In this document: piece by piece, positions 6,310 through 13,360 of the stretch
Layout: every line of letters begins with the position of its first letter
Numbering within the stretch: the stretch's first letter is position 1
Origin: an uncultured Actinomyces sp.
GTDB taxonomy: Bacteria; Actinomycetota; Actinomycetes; Actinomycetales; Actinomycetaceae
Assembly: GCA_900556405.1 (NCBI GenBank)
Contig: USPB01000029.1
Location: forward strand, 1 to 13,463
Reading direction: 5' to 3'
DNA: 13,463 nt
Notes under the pieces: generated by a model
The model's database searches: none
Seen by the model: the letters and a program-made list of their open reading frames with translations, nothing else
What the model was told of the DNA's origin: nothing
Program-made: the position numbers and the translations under genes

Positions 6310-8141
6310 GCCAGTTCACCTTCCTTGACAGCCTGTGCGCCCGACGCCGAGGCGACCTCATACGAAGCGAGCAGGGAATCGAGCGTGCGTGTCGCGTGCG
6401 AGTAATAGGTGTACAGCCACTCGCCGACGTCGTCGCCTTCGGCCTCCTTGACCAGCGCCCACAGGTACCAGCACCAGCCGGCGAACACCTCGTAGGCGAA
6501 GAAGTGGCGCGCCTCGGCCTCGCTGGGGGTGTGACCCAGGTAGTACTCCAGGGCCGCGGCCGCGCGCTCGCGGGTCATCTCCGCCGTACACACGGTCATC
6601 GTGCCGAAGTCGGCGGCCACATCCGACATGCCCGCGTACTCCCAGTCGATGAGGCTGATCTTTCCGTCCTTGTCCACCAGGAAGTTCGGCGGGAAGAAGT
6701 CGTTGTGCGAGGGGACTTTGTCGAAGCCGTCCGCGTTCGCGAAGGCCTTCAGGCGCAGGACCTTGTCGCGCAGTTCGAAGTATCCGGGCACGTCGATTGG
6801 GCCGAAGGCCTTGAGGAGGTCCTCGTAGCGCAGGCCCTCGGTGACGAAGTCGAAGGAGCGGTCCAGCACGCGACCGGAGGTATGCAGCGCGCGGTCCATC
6901 TCCATGGCCGCCTTGAGTTCCTCGGGGCGGGTGACGTCCAGGTTGCGAACGTCGCGCACGAAGCGCGAGATCTTCCAGCCGGCCGCGGGGTCGCCCGTGA
7001 GGAAGGTGTCGTCGATGCCGAGCTCGGCGGCCAGGCGCAGGCCGGCGAACTCCGCGCTGCGATCCACGATCTTTTCCGTGCCGATGCCCGGGTGGCGGTA
7101 GACGTACTCGTCGTCGCCCACCGTGAAGTGGCACGACAGGTTCGTGATGCCCTGCTTGAGCGGGTAGAAGTCGCGGATGTCCGACTTCTGGCAGCCCAGG
7201 GTGGCCACGATGTGATCGAAGACCTCGGAGTCGACGTTCTCCATGAAGAGGGGGTCGAAGGTGCGCAGCTCATCGACCGAATCGAACTCGTGGATGACGC
7301 CGTCCGGGTAGCGGCGAATCACCATGTCGAAGGACTTGATGTGGTCCAGGTAGATGGACTCCCACAGCTTCGACACCGTCTCGGGCTTGTCGTAGACGCG
7401 CTCGAGGATCTCGCGGAATGTCGCGGAGAAGACACGGTCGAAGTAGACGTGGCCGAGCATGACCCACGCGTCGGCGCCGCCCACGGTTGCTCCCGTGATG
7501 CGGTCGGCCGGACCCGTCTTGATGCACCACTCGTCGGTGGGGCCCTCGACGTAGTTCGCCGAGTAGTAGGACTTGTAGACGTAGGGCTCGAAGGGGTTCG
7601 TGGTGAAGTAGTCGTCCGAGGAGCACACGTAGGTGTTGTCGAGGCGGTCCTTCACGAGCCAGAGGGAACCGTTGTTGTTGCGGGTGGCGTATTCGCGGTT
7701 GACGACGATGTCGACACCGTACTTGTCGGCCAGGTAGAAGAAGTATTCCTTCTTGTAGCCAACGACGAGCGTGATGTTCGTGATGTCGGCTTCATGGAGC
7801 TGGCGGATCTGGCGCTCGACGAGGATCTCGCCGCGCACCTTGAGCGTGCCCTTGGGGCGCTCGTAGCTGATGGGGGCGAAGCGGGAGGACAGGCCTGCGG
7901 CCATGATGACGGCGCCCGTGACGCGGTAGGGCTCGAGTGCCTCGCGACCGGCATCGGTGATTGCGCGGTCGTCGATGTAGCCGGCGGCCTCGCACTCGCG
8001 GGTGGCAGTGTTGACGCGCCCGAGGCTCATGCCGGTGGCCTCCGACAGTGCCCGCTGGGTGAGGGGAGCATCGGTCTTGGCCAGTGTGGTCAGGATGTTG
8101 AATTGGGGCTCGCTGAGCGTGCCGACGTTGGTTGTGGGCAT
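6306..8141 (-). CDS. Winged-helix / CTP:phosphocholine cytidylyltransferase / choline kinase fusion (LicC-LicA)
   Basis: A 611-residue protein with three parts. Residues 8-72 form a MarR-like winged helix (EPQFNILTTLAK, then LTQRALSEATGMSLGRVNTA). Residues 76-300 are a LicC-type nucleotidyltransferase with AVIMAAGLSSRFAP, ERPKGTL (94-100) and an acidic SSDDYF (174-179). Residues 325-590 are a choline/aminoglycoside-kinase fold with catalytic HNDFFPPNF (479-487) and metal-binding LIDWEYAG (497-504). Together they would phosphorylate choline and convert it to CDP-choline in one polypeptide. ATG 8141 has AAAGGTGG upstream. It is first in the operon and overlaps the permease gene by four bases. 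In pneumococcus and Haemophilus LicA and LicC are separate proteins. The winged helix may autoregulate the operon (inference). A related alcohol such as ethanolamine remains possible as substrate. Confidence 0.9.
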   Translation of the reverse strand: MPTTNVGTLSEPQFNILTTLAKTDAPLTQRALSEATGMSLGRVNTATRECEAAGYIDDRAITDAGREALEPYRVTGAVIMAAGLSSRFAPISYERPKGTLKVRGEILVERQIRQLHEADITNITLVVGYKKEYFFYLADKYGVDIVVNREYATRNNNGSLWLVKDRLDNTYVCSSDDYFTTNPFEPYVYKSYYSANYVEGPTDEWCIKTGPADRITGATVGGADAWVMLGHVYFDRVFSATFREILERVYDKPETVSKLWESIYLDHIKSFDMVIRRYPDGVIHEFDSVDELRTFDPLFMENVDSEVFDHIVATLGCQKSDIRDFYPLKQGITNLSCHFTVGDDEYVYRHPGIGTEKIVDRSAEFAGLRLAAELGIDDTFLTGDPAAGWKISRFVRDVRNLDVTRPEELKAAMEMDRALHTSGRVLDRSFDFVTEGLRYEDLLKAFGPIDVPGYFELRDKVLRLKAFANADGFDKVPSHNDFFPPNFLVDKDGKISLIDWEYAGMSDVAADFGTMTVCTAEMTRERAAAALEYYLGHTPSEAEARHFFAYEVFAGWCWYLWALVKEAEGDDVGEWLYTYYSHATRTLDSLLASYEVASASGAQAVKEGELA

Positions 8142-8153
8142 GCCGCCACCTTT

Positions 8154-8167
8154 CGTTCGTAAGAACG
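8154..8167 (-). promoter_or_regulatory. Leader stem-loop before the LicC-LicA ribosome-binding site
   Basis: CGTTC-GTAA-GAACG is a perfect 5-bp inverted repeat in the predicted 5' untranslated region, just upstream of the AAAGGTGG ribosome-binding site. It may affect translation or be a protein site; it is too short to be sure. Confidence 0.3.
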
Positions 8168-8184
8168 CCGAAGCATTACATGTT

Positions 8185-8203
8185 CGATCATAGCACTAGA
8201 TCG
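8185..8203. promoter_or_regulatory. Candidate operator overlapping the licCA -10 box
   Basis: CGATC at 8185-8189 and GATCG at 8199-8203 are inverted arms separated by nine bases. The element overlaps the -10 hexamer (8187-8192), a position where a bound repressor would block RNA polymerase. The first gene of the operon encodes a winged-helix domain, which makes autoregulation a reasonable hypothesis. The arms are only 5 bp. Confidence 0.3.
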
Positions 8204-8215
8204 TATAAACGTGAA
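8187..8215 (-). promoter_or_regulatory. Promoter of the licCA-permease operon
   Basis: Read on the minus strand: TTCACG (8215-8210), a 17-base spacer, then TATGAT (8192-8187). The -10 matches the consensus at five of six positions and the -35 at four of six, with ideal spacing. The predicted start is near 8180, leaving a leader of about 40 bases before ATG 8141. This separates the Lic block from the DUF2142 gene upstream. Confidence 0.6.
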
Positions 8216-8227
8216 CACTTTGGGTGT

Positions 8228-8299
8228 GGAACGTTACCGACGAGGCTCGGGCGCCCTCTCCGGGGAACGTTACCGACGAGGCTCGGGCGCCCTCTCCGG
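8228..8299. repeat. 36-bp tandem duplication at the 3' end of the DUF2142 gene
   Basis: Two identical 36-bp units lie at 8228-8263 and 8264-8299, followed by a partial third (GGAACGTT from 8300). On the minus strand the first unit read encodes the last codons RSPERAPEPRR and the stop TAA (8272-8270). The second unit is an exact downstream copy that keeps frame (36 is 12 codons). Inside the gene the equivalent of the stop is CAA (Gln), so the stop differs from a sense codon by one base. The array ends 12 bases upstream of the licCA -35 box. Confidence 0.9.
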
Positions 8300-9862
8300 G
8301 GAACGTTGCCACAGGTGAAGCGCCACACCGATCGCGATCACGCCGGCGAGAGCACCGATAACCCACACGGCCATCGGGCCGATGGGAGCTGTGGGCCACC
8401 ACCATTCGAACCCCGCGCTCAGGTTGCGCGTGGATAGGTCGAGTGGGTAGCTGTGCGGGGTACGTCCGAACGCGTAGCGTTCAATAATGAGATAGAGCGC
8501 ACGGCCGTGAGTGAGGGCCCAGAGCGCTGCGACGAGGCCCGCGCACAGGCGTCCGAAGCGGCCGGACGGAAGATGAAATGGCATGGTGCCCACAGCGTGC
8601 CCGTGATTGCCGGGACTGGCGGGAGAAGGCGCCAGGAGCATCAGGAGAAAAACGGCGAAGAGCGGCAGCATGTAGCGGGGCTGATAGACCTCAACGTTGG
8701 AGAAACGGCCCTGCACACCGATGACGACAGGTACGCCGACGATCGCACCAAGGACCACGAGCGCGGAGAGCGCCCGACGCCATGTGAGAGACACCAGTGC
8801 CCAGCAGATGATCACGCCGACAATGGTCAGTGCCGCGCCAGTCACTGTGCCCGCGTAAGAGACGTCGTTCCATCCCGGACCCATTCGGTAGCCGGCGAAA
8901 CCGGCCAAGTAGTTCGGGATTGCTTCCAGATTCTTCATGAGAATCACGCGGCGGCCGGGAGTCGTGGCGCTCGGTTCGACCGATGCCAGATTTGAGGACG
9001 CATTCGTATGTAACATGACCAATATGCCCACAGTAGAGGCCACACAGGCCACCACGGCCTCGGGAATAATCCGCTTATTTGGCCGTACTGCGAACGCGAG
9101 TGCGACTGTGACGACGAAGATATAGAAAGCGCTGTCGCCCCGAGACGTGCACGCCAGAATCGCGCCCACGACTGCGCAGATAATCAGCCCGATGCGGCGT
9201 GAACCCACCGTACGGGTCGCTGCGAACAGCCCTGCCGCAAAAGCGAACGTTCCTGTCAATGCCCATGAGGAGGGGTTTATCCCCGCAACAAAGCAGAAAC
9301 CCATCGGTAACCAGGCCACGACGAGGGCGATGCTGATCGCTCGGCGAAGACCAGAGTCGGCGAGCGCGATAATGGCGCCCAACAGAGTGATCGCAAGCAG
9401 CGCGTTAAAAATACGCAGCGACAAGACCGCACGATTTGTTGAATGCTGGACGAAGAGGTGAGCGAACTGGTAGTACCCCCACGGATAGTTGCCGTCGTCC
9501 CATCGCAGCGTAGGTGCGGTGAGATCATCTGAGGCCGCAAACGTGCATCGAGCGGAATTATTATGCTCAAAGGCGTAGCAGGTGACGTTTTCTTTGGCTA
9601 GCGTTTGGGGGACAACGACGGCCTTCTTCCCGTCTTTCATGGTGATCTGGCAGCCGCTGTCCTCGATCGGGGGAGGACACCACATGGCACCGACGTGGAA
9701 GTCTTCGTCCGGGGAGGAGCCCACAGGAGCAGAGACCACCCATGCCAGTGACGCGGTGATCACTGCGACGATGAGGATGATAACGGTGCCGATAAGACGT
9801 GACTGCGGGCGGGTCGGCACCCCGTGCGCGGGCGTAGCCGGAGAGTCTTGGGTGTCGGACAT
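8270..9862 (-). CDS. DUF2142 family multispan membrane protein
   Basis: A 530-residue polytopic membrane protein. A first helix (about 24-43) leads to a periplasm-side loop with SSPDEDFHVGAM (49-60), the acidic PDE..H motif typical of DUF2142 and reminiscent of GT-C glycosyltransferases. The loop has four cysteines (62, 71, 95, 106) that could form disulfides. About ten further helices follow, and the tail RSPERAPEPRR is basic. ATG 9862 has AAGGAAGAG upstream; the frame stays open to 10300 but that overlaps the GT4 gene out of frame. It starts 29 bases after the GT4 stop, so the two are probably cotranscribed. DUF2142 genes are usual in surface-polysaccharide clusters; a lipid-linked sugar transferase role is plausible but unproven. 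Its 3' end is tandemly duplicated. Confidence 0.85.
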   Translation of the reverse strand: MSDTQDSPATPAHGVPTRPQSRLIGTVIILIVAVITASLAWVVSAPVGSSPDEDFHVGAMWCPPPIEDSGCQITMKDGKKAVVVPQTLAKENVTCYAFEHNNSARCTFAASDDLTAPTLRWDDGNYPWGYYQFAHLFVQHSTNRAVLSLRIFNALLAITLLGAIIALADSGLRRAISIALVVAWLPMGFCFVAGINPSSWALTGTFAFAAGLFAATRTVGSRRIGLIICAVVGAILACTSRGDSAFYIFVVTVALAFAVRPNKRIIPEAVVACVASTVGILVMLHTNASSNLASVEPSATTPGRRVILMKNLEAIPNYLAGFAGYRMGPGWNDVSYAGTVTGAALTIVGVIICWALVSLTWRRALSALVVLGAIVGVPVVIGVQGRFSNVEVYQPRYMLPLFAVFLLMLLAPSPASPGNHGHAVGTMPFHLPSGRFGRLCAGLVAALWALTHGRALYLIIERYAFGRTPHSYPLDLSTRNLSAGFEWWWPTAPIGPMAVWVIGALAGVIAIGVALHLWQRSPERAPEPRR

Positions 9863-9891
9863 GCGTGGCGTCTCTTCCTTGTATAGTTCGC

Positions 9892-11055
9892 TCAGATGCG
9901 GGCGGCGGCGCGGAAAGCCTCGATGTGAACCGAAGCAGCGCGAGCCCACGTGAACTCGTCGGCGCGCGGAATCGCCGCAGCCCCCAGGGCCTCGCGGCGA
10001 GCCGGGTCGTCCAGCAGCTCGGTGAGGGCCGAGGCGATGGAGTCCGGGTCGATATCGCAGTAGGCGACGGCGTCGCCTCCGACCTCGGGTAGGGAGGTCA
10101 GGCGAGTCGTCAGTGTCGCGGCGCCGCAGCTCATCGCCTCCAGGACCGGCAGGCCGAAGCCCTCCGCGATCGACGGGTAGGCCAGGATGACGCAGCCCGA
10201 GAGGAAACCGGGCAGGTCCTCCAGGGGCAGGTAGCCGGGGCGCAGGACCGTCAAGTGCTCGGGGACCGAGGCCAGGGCCGGGTCGATGTCCTCGTCCCAA
10301 CCCTTGCCGCCAGCCAGGACGAGGGCGGGCGGATTCGGACGGTCGGAGACGGCCTTGACCCAGCCGCGCACCAGGTTCGGGACGTTCTTGCGCGGCTCCA
10401 GCGTGCCCAGGAAGCCAATGTAGTCGCGGCCCTCCAGGCCCAGCGAGGCCTTGACGCGCTCGCGCTCAGCGTCGGAGACCGGGTGGAAGATCGAGCGATC
10501 CACGCCGTGGTAGGCGACGTAGAACTGCGAGGGATCCCCACCCGCGTACTTGATCGTCTCGTCGCGCGTCGCCAGCGAAGGCACGACGAGGGCGTCCGCG
10601 CGGCGAATCGCGCGGCGGATCGCTGCCGTGAAGAAACGCTGCTTGAGGGGCGAATGTGCCTGTGGGTGTGAGAAGAAGGTCGCGTCGTGCAGCGTGATGA
10701 CGACGGGGACGCCCGGGAACTGCGGGCAGGTGTAGTGGGGGGAGTGCAGGACATCGGGGCGCACCTTGCGGATCAGCTTGGGCAGGCCCGTCTGCTCCCA
10801 CGCCATGCGCGCCGGACGCGACTCGAAACGCGCAGAGATCGGGATGATGCGCGCTGAGGGAAGGCGGGTCGCGAAGTGCTCCGCGTCGCGCTCCTGGACG
10901 GCCATCGTCAGGTCCACGCCCTGTTCGACCAGCTCGGGAACCAGGTCGTCCACGTAGCGGCCAACGCCGCCCAGGTCTGCGGGGATCGCGGTCCCGTCGA
11001 GCAGGACGCGGATCGGCTGCGAGTGAGAAACGAAGTGGGCCACGATCATCCCCAT
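9892..11055 (-). CDS. Family 4 glycosyltransferase (mannosyltransferase-like)
   Basis: Predicted GT-B glycosyltransferase. It contains IRVLLDGTAIPADLGGVGRY near the start, ITLHDATFFSHP mid-N-domain, GTLEPRKNVPNLV (from 217) and AEGFGLPVLEAMSCG with the EX7E glutamates at 298 and 306, all in the layout of bacterial GT4 mannosyl/rhamnosyl enzymes. The start is uncertain. ATG 11055 gives 387 residues; ATG 11049 is two codons shorter; a GTG at 11106 would add 17 residues but has a poorly spaced ribosome-binding site and lies upstream of a possible -10 (TACGAT, 11089-11084). It is divergent from a paralogue at 11155 and cotranscribed with the DUF2142 gene. The sugar is unknown. Confidence 0.87.
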   Translation of the reverse strand: MGMIVAHFVSHSQPIRVLLDGTAIPADLGGVGRYVDDLVPELVEQGVDLTMAVQERDAEHFATRLPSARIIPISARFESRPARMAWEQTGLPKLIRKVRPDVLHSPHYTCPQFPGVPVVITLHDATFFSHPQAHSPLKQRFFTAAIRRAIRRADALVVPSLATRDETIKYAGGDPSQFYVAYHGVDRSIFHPVSDAERERVKASLGLEGRDYIGFLGTLEPRKNVPNLVRGWVKAVSDRPNPPALVLAGGKGWDEDIDPALASVPEHLTVLRPGYLPLEDLPGFLSGCVILAYPSIAEGFGLPVLEAMSCGAATLTTRLTSLPEVGGDAVAYCDIDPDSIASALTELLDDPARREALGAAAIPRADEFTWARAASVHIEAFRAAARI

Positions 11056-11142
11056 TGGGTCGGGAGCAACAACTGGTCCCTTTATCGTATTCCATTTTGC
11101 GCTCACTCATCCTTTTGTTCCCGCCCCCGCGCGCCCGTGAAC

Positions 11143-11154
11143 TACCCTGGGCCT
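11143..11154 (+). promoter_or_regulatory. Leaderless-type -10 before the GT4 gene at 11155
   Basis: TACCCT (11143-11148) fits the actinobacterial TANNNT -10 and ends six bases before ATG 11155. No ribosome-binding site is visible. This spacing would start the transcript at or next to the A of the start codon. A TTGTTC at 11115-11120 is too far away for a standard -35. Confidence 0.4.
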
Positions 11155-12270
11155 ATGAGCGTCAACGTTGGAATGGTCGTCGAACAAATGTGGCAGCCGG
11201 TGCCCGGGGGCTCCGGCCGGTACATCGTCGAAGTAGCCTCCCGCCTGGAAGGCCAGGGCGTGCGTACTATCGGTGTCGCCGCGCGCCACGGCGCGGGTGA
11301 GCCAACCCCGCTCCAGGTGGGCCTGACCATTCCCGTCCTTAACTCCTCGCTGCCTCGGCGCGCGCTCTACGCCGCCTGGGACCGCCTGAGTATGCCCAGC
11401 GTGGACCGGATGCTCGGCGTCGGATCGGGTGGGGGAGCCCGCGTCGTGCACGCGACCACCTGGGCGATCCCCCCGACCTCGCTCCCCCTGGCCGTCACCG
11501 TCCACGATGTTGCCTTCCTGCGCGACCCCGACCACTTCACGGCCCACGGTTCGGCGTATTTTCACCGCGCCCTCGAGATCACGAAGAAGCGCGCGGATGC
11601 CATCATCGTCCCCTCTCAGGCCACCGCCGACGACTGCATCCAGGCCGGGCTGGACGCCTCGCGCATCACCGTCATCCCGCACGGCCTGAGCCACACGCCC
11701 GTCACGAAGGCGCAGGTGGAGGAGTTCCGCTCCCGCCACGGCCTGGCCCGCCCCTACATCCTCTGGGTTGGTACGCGCGAGCCGCGCAAGAATCTGCCCA
11801 CCCTCCTGGCAGCCTACGAGCAGCTGGGCGGCACCGACCTCGACCTCGTCCTCGTCGGACCCGCCGGGTGGGGGTCCGACCCCACGGACGCGCCCCTGCC
11901 CCCTGAACGGGTCCACGTCCTCGGGCGGCTCGACGACGCCGACCTGGCGTGCGCGTACGCGGGCGCCCGCGTCTTCACCTTCCCTTCGATCTGGGAAGGC
12001 TTCGGCCTGCCCGTCCTCGAGGCCATGGCGCACGGCACCCCCGTCGTGACCAGCGCGGACACGTGCATGGCGGAGATTACGCGAGACGACGCGGGAATCC
12101 TCGTGCCGGCCACCGACGCCTCGGCCCTGGCCGAGGCCCTCGAAGCGGCCTCGGGGAGTGAGCATGACCGCCTCGCCGCCGCCGGTATCGAGCGCGCCCG
12201 CGACTACACGTGGGAAGCCTCCGCCGCCGCGCACGCCGCCGTTTACGCGTCCCTGGCGGGTGGGCGATGA
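11155..12270 (+). CDS. Family 4 glycosyltransferase
   Basis: A 371-residue GT-B glycosyltransferase with VPGGSGRYIVEVASRL (16-31), AVTVHDVAFLRDPDHF (113-128), WVGTREPRKNLPTLL (204-218) and the EX7E element WEGFGLPVLEAMAHG with glutamates at 281 and 289. It closely resembles the divergent neighbour at 9892-11055 in motif order and wording, so the two are paralogues likely acting on successive sugars of the same glycan. ATG 11155 is chosen because homology starts there and a -10-like box sits directly before it; the open frame runs further upstream but crosses the divergent gene. It overlaps the next gene by four bases (ATGA), so the two are translationally coupled. Donor and acceptor are unknown. 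Confidence 0.88.
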   Translation: MSVNVGMVVEQMWQPVPGGSGRYIVEVASRLEGQGVRTIGVAARHGAGEPTPLQVGLTIPVLNSSLPRRALYAAWDRLSMPSVDRMLGVGSGGGARVVHATTWAIPPTSLPLAVTVHDVAFLRDPDHFTAHGSAYFHRALEITKKRADAIIVPSQATADDCIQAGLDASRITVIPHGLSHTPVTKAQVEEFRSRHGLARPYILWVGTREPRKNLPTLLAAYEQLGGTDLDLVLVGPAGWGSDPTDAPLPPERVHVLGRLDDADLACAYAGARVFTFPSIWEGFGLPVLEAMAHGTPVVTSADTCMAEITRDDAGILVPATDASALAEALEAASGSEHDRLAAAGIERARDYTWEASAAAHAAVYASLAGGR

Positions 12271-13259
12271 GGGCGCGCAGCGCGAGGGTTATCCTCGTCA
12301 ACTGGAAGAACGCGCCGCTCACCCTGCGCGCCGCCCACTCGATCGCCCCGCAGATGGGGGAGGGGGACCACCTCGTCATCGTCGACAACGGATCCGACGA
12401 CGACTCCCTGACCGTCCTACGTGAGGGCCTGGGCGAGCTGCGCGGTGTCGCCAATCCCGCGCGTGTGTCCCTCGTGAACGCAGGGACGAACGACGGCTTC
12501 GGTGCCGGCGTCATGGCGGGAGCGGCCGGCCTGAGCGAGGACACTGTCGTTCTACTCAACAACGATGCAACCGTTCGTGATGGTTTCCTCGACGCGCTCC
12601 TGGCCCCCCTGGGCGAGGCCGTGGGTGCCACGACCGCGCTCATTCTCCTGACGGGTACCTGGCGCCCCTCCACCCCCTCCGACGCAGAGTTTCTCGTCGC
12701 CCGCGACGGCAGCCGCTGGACGCGCGTCACCGAGGCGCAGGGCGGCGGGCAGGTCCTCATTAACTCCACCGGTAACGAGGTCGACAATGCGGGCAACGGG
12801 TATGACCGCTCCTGGCTGGCCCCCGCCGATTCCCCGCTGCCCGCGCCCGAGGTCTTCGGCCTGTGCGGCGGCGCGTGCGCGATCGACGCCAACGCGTGGC
12901 GCGCTGTCGGGGGCGTGCGCACCGACCTGTTCATGTACTACGAGGACACGGATCTGTCCTACAAGCTGCGCGAGGCCGGATACGAGGTGCGCTTCGTCGC
13001 CGGAGCCGTCGTCGACCACGAGCACGCCGCCTCCTCGGGGACGTCCTCGCCCATGTTCCTGAGGGTCAACGCCCGCAATCGCATTATCGTCGCCGCCCAG
13101 CACGCCCCCTGGGGGGTCGTTGCGCGCGCCATTGCTCGCTCCATCGCGCGCGCCGTGCGCTCGGGCGGCCGTGGCCCCGTTGCCCGAGGAGTCCTCCAAG
13201 GACTCCTCGCCCTGCCTCGCGCGCTGCGCCACCGCACTGCCGCTCACCTCCGACGATAG
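12267..13259 (+). CDS. Family 2 glycosyltransferase (rhamnosyltransferase-like)
   Basis: A 330-residue GT-A enzyme resembling actinobacterial rhamnosyl/galactofuranosyl transferases. It has VILVNWKNAPLT (8-19), VDNGSDDDS (39-47), VVLLNNDATV (94-103), FGLCGGACAID (197-207) and MYYEDTDLSYKLREAGYEV around residues 223-241, where the acidic EDTD (226-229) is the usual base/metal region. The last 50 residues are Arg/Ala-rich. Its ATG (12267-12269) overlaps the upstream stop in ATGA, fixing the start. It is probably the last gene of a two-gene operon, as a stem-loop follows at 13267. The rhamnose assignment is a family resemblance only. Confidence 0.87.
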   Translation: MRARSARVILVNWKNAPLTLRAAHSIAPQMGEGDHLVIVDNGSDDDSLTVLREGLGELRGVANPARVSLVNAGTNDGFGAGVMAGAAGLSEDTVVLLNNDATVRDGFLDALLAPLGEAVGATTALILLTGTWRPSTPSDAEFLVARDGSRWTRVTEAQGGGQVLINSTGNEVDNAGNGYDRSWLAPADSPLPAPEVFGLCGGACAIDANAWRAVGGVRTDLFMYYEDTDLSYKLREAGYEVRFVAGAVVDHEHAASSGTSSPMFLRVNARNRIIVAAQHAPWGVVARAIARSIARAVRSGGRGPVARGVLQGLLALPRALRHRTAAHLRR

Positions 13260-13266
13260 GAGAGTC

Positions 13267-13284
13267 GGCCTCGTGAACGAGGCC
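13267..13284 (+). terminator. Stem-loop after the GT4-GT2 operon
   Basis: GGCCTCG-TGAA-CGAGGCC is a perfect 7-bp GC-rich hairpin (8 bp if the T-A pair is counted), beginning eight bases past the GT2 stop. There is no T-run. It is probably a terminator, since the next gene has its own promoter-like box. Confidence 0.5.
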
Positions 13285-13347
13285 TGGGCTGATGGGTGCG
13301 TCGCGGCACACAACGCGGGGCGGAGCTGCGCAGCGCCACGGCCTTGA

Positions 13348-13360
13348 TAGACTGACTCAC
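13348..13360 (+). promoter_or_regulatory. Leaderless-type -10 before the epimerase gene
   Basis: TAGACT (13348-13353) fits TANNNT and ends seven bases before ATG 13361, with no ribosome-binding site in between. This is the same arrangement as at 11143. No good -35 is visible. Confidence 0.4.

Noticed and set aside
6225..8162. A 645-codon + strand open frame
   Set aside because: It is the antisense mirror of the LicC-LicA fusion and part of the permease gene; the minus strand carries clear catalytic motifs, and codon bias explains the mirror frame.
11084..11089. Promoter -10 (TACGAT, minus strand) for the GT4 gene at 9892-11055
   Set aside because: The hexamer is good but the -35 position (GGATGA) does not match; used only as a hint for the start choice.
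10466..11110. A 214-codon minus-strand frame beginning at ATG 11110
   Set aside because: It is out of frame with, and inside, the GT4 gene, which holds all the family motifs.
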